A DNA stretch of 6,090 nt, from the NCBI GenBank assembly GCA_021158895.1, contig JAGGSW010000078.1, positions 1-6,090 of the forward strand. Reading direction: 5' to 3'. Shown piece after piece: positions 5,516-6,090 of this stretch. The number at the start of each line of letters is the position of its first letter. Position 1 is the stretch's first letter. The notes under the pieces are model-generated. The model had not been told where the DNA came from and did no database searches. It saw only the letters and a list, made by a program, of their open reading frames with translations. The position numbers were made by a program, and so were the translations under genes. The DNA comes from Candidatus Odinarchaeota archaeon (lineage in GTDB: Archaea; Asgardarchaeota; Baldrarchaeia; Baldrarchaeales; DXJG01).

Positions 5516-5887
5516 CTACCTCCCTTTTGTTTCTCTCATCTTCCGTGGAGGAACAACATAAATATCGTCGATATAAAGATTACCTGAACATTTTTCACAA
5601 GTCCCTACTTGCTTAAAAATGTAGTCTCCACGTTGAAATTTTCTTTCCTCTTTGTAATCACATTTTTCACACTTAATAACAGTTACTGTGTGATACTTTT
5701 CCATTTCTAACATCTCCTCTCTAGGTTGAGTTCTCAACGTGAAGAGAAAAATTAAAACCAAAAGTAATAAGTATACTAACCAGAAGTTTTTGAAACCATA
5801 TTTCAAGTAAAGCAAGTAAAAAACAAGAAATACAACGAATGTTATTGCTGTTATAACCAAATTCACTAATGTCTTTGATTTTTTCAA
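5516..5887 (-). CDS. Two-TM membrane protein with cytoplasmic zinc ribbon, unknown function
   Basis: I do not recognise this 123-aa protein as a named family. Two hydrophobic segments (about residues 7-28 and 34-51) separated by a short YGFKN turn should form a membrane hairpin. The basic N-terminus MKKSK and the R/E-rich stretch after the second segment suggest both ends face the cytoplasm. The soluble half has two CxxC knuckles, C73-EK-C76 and C97-EK-C100, spaced as in a zinc ribbon, and a basic C-terminal tail. The start is TTG 5887, preceded by GGGG (5897-5894) with a six-base spacer; a GTG seven codons later is the alternative but would cut into the first membrane segment. The gene begins 11 bp after the stop of the upstream gene, and its stop overlaps the ribosome site of the hydrolase gene, so it is part of the run leading to coaD. 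Confidence 0.8.
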   Translation of the reverse strand: MKKSKTLVNLVITAITFVVFLVFYLLYLKYGFKNFWLVYLLLLVLIFLFTLRTQPREEMLEMEKYHTVTVIKCEKCDYKEERKFQRGDYIFKQVGTCEKCSGNLYIDDIYVVPPRKMRETKGR

Positions 5888-5898
5888 GATTATCCCCT

Positions 5899-6090
5899 TT
5901 AGTAACCTATGCCTATCGTATTTCCAATACCCGCTATGAGAACAATATCACCTGGTTTAGTTCTCTCATTTATTATTCTTTTTATTCTTTCTACGACTTT
6001 TCTAGTTGCTTCTGCAATCTCTCTTCTCATTGGGGAAACAGCTTCTTCAATAGATTCCTTAATAATAATAGCATTTAGTGGTACTTTATA
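5899..6090 (-). CDS. C-terminal end of an unassigned archaeal protein (partial)
   Basis: An open frame enters from the right edge and runs 63 codons to a TAA at 5901-5899. The fragment contains an acidic/basic amphipathic helix region (KESIEEAVSPMRREIAEATRKVVERIKRIINERT), then KPGDIVLIAGIGNTIGIGY at the very end. The glycine-rich GIGNTIGIG after a hydrophobic strand looks like a conserved terminal motif of a folded domain. I have a faint, unchecked recollection of similar endings in an archaeal family of unknown function (possibly DUF1512), and assign nothing. It is transcribed with the zinc-ribbon gene, 11 bp away, and the ribosome site of that gene directly follows its stop. The frame is uninterrupted, has no competing gene on the other strand, and has normal protein character, so I consider it real. 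Confidence 0.7.
   Translation of the reverse strand, partial: YKVPLNAIIIKESIEEAVSPMRREIAEATRKVVERIKRIINERTKPGDIVLIAGIGNTIGIGY

Noticed and set aside
1..6090. CRISPR array, insertion sequence, tRNA gene or prophage signature
   Set aside because: I found no regularly spaced repeats, no transposase or terminal inverted repeats, no GGTTCRANTCC tRNA arm, and no phage-type genes.

Overview
The window is archaeal. The diagnostic genes are a family B DNA polymerase C-terminus with a PCNA-binding tail, an archaeal-type DnaG, the wyosine enzyme Taw2, an archaeal-type phosphopantetheine adenylyltransferase, TATA-box/poly-T transcription signals and an H/ACA guide RNA with kink-turn-like motifs. Protein genes are AT-rich, while the RNA gene is about 60% GC by my count; that contrast suggests, but does not prove, a thermophilic or formerly thermophilic lineage. 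An uncultured TACK-type lineage such as Bathyarchaeia is a guess only.

Layout. Left (1-1388, + strand): the last 35 codons of polB, then a RecJ-like DHH phosphoesterase. Both proteins end in PCNA-interaction (PIP)-like tails. Centre-left (1400-3008, - strand, tail-to-tail with the DHH gene): a 140-aa Toprim protein overlapping the start of dnaG. Together with polB this looks like a DNA replication/RNA-processing neighbourhood. Positions 3009-3185 are intergenic, with an ATCGAT inverted repeat and only weak promoter candidates. Centre-right (3186-4043, - strand): taw2, for wyosine at position 37 of tRNA-Phe. Positions 4075-4295 (- strand) hold a structured RNA with its own TATA box, lying inside the 3' end of coaD, and a T7 terminator. 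Right (4302-6090, - strand): a closely packed run of an unassigned truncated gene, a two-TM zinc-ribbon protein, a UPF0173 metallo-hydrolase and coaD.

The most interesting element is the RNA. It folds by eye into two tandem hairpin modules. Each has a pocket, a kink-turn-like GA/GA motif, and an ACA trinucleotide directly 3' of the lower stem, 14 and 15 nt from the pocket. Pocket strands of hairpin 1 complement the 23S rRNA sequence around U2586 (E. coli numbering), and those of hairpin 2 the sequence around U1915/U1917. That is the same target pair I recall for the two-stem guide sR-h45 of Haloferax volcanii. Unusually, both ACA boxes are enclosed by perfect outer stems of 8 and 10 bp. Several genes appear to start at TTG six bases after a GGTG-type Shine-Dalgarno sequence, and their starts are set accordingly.
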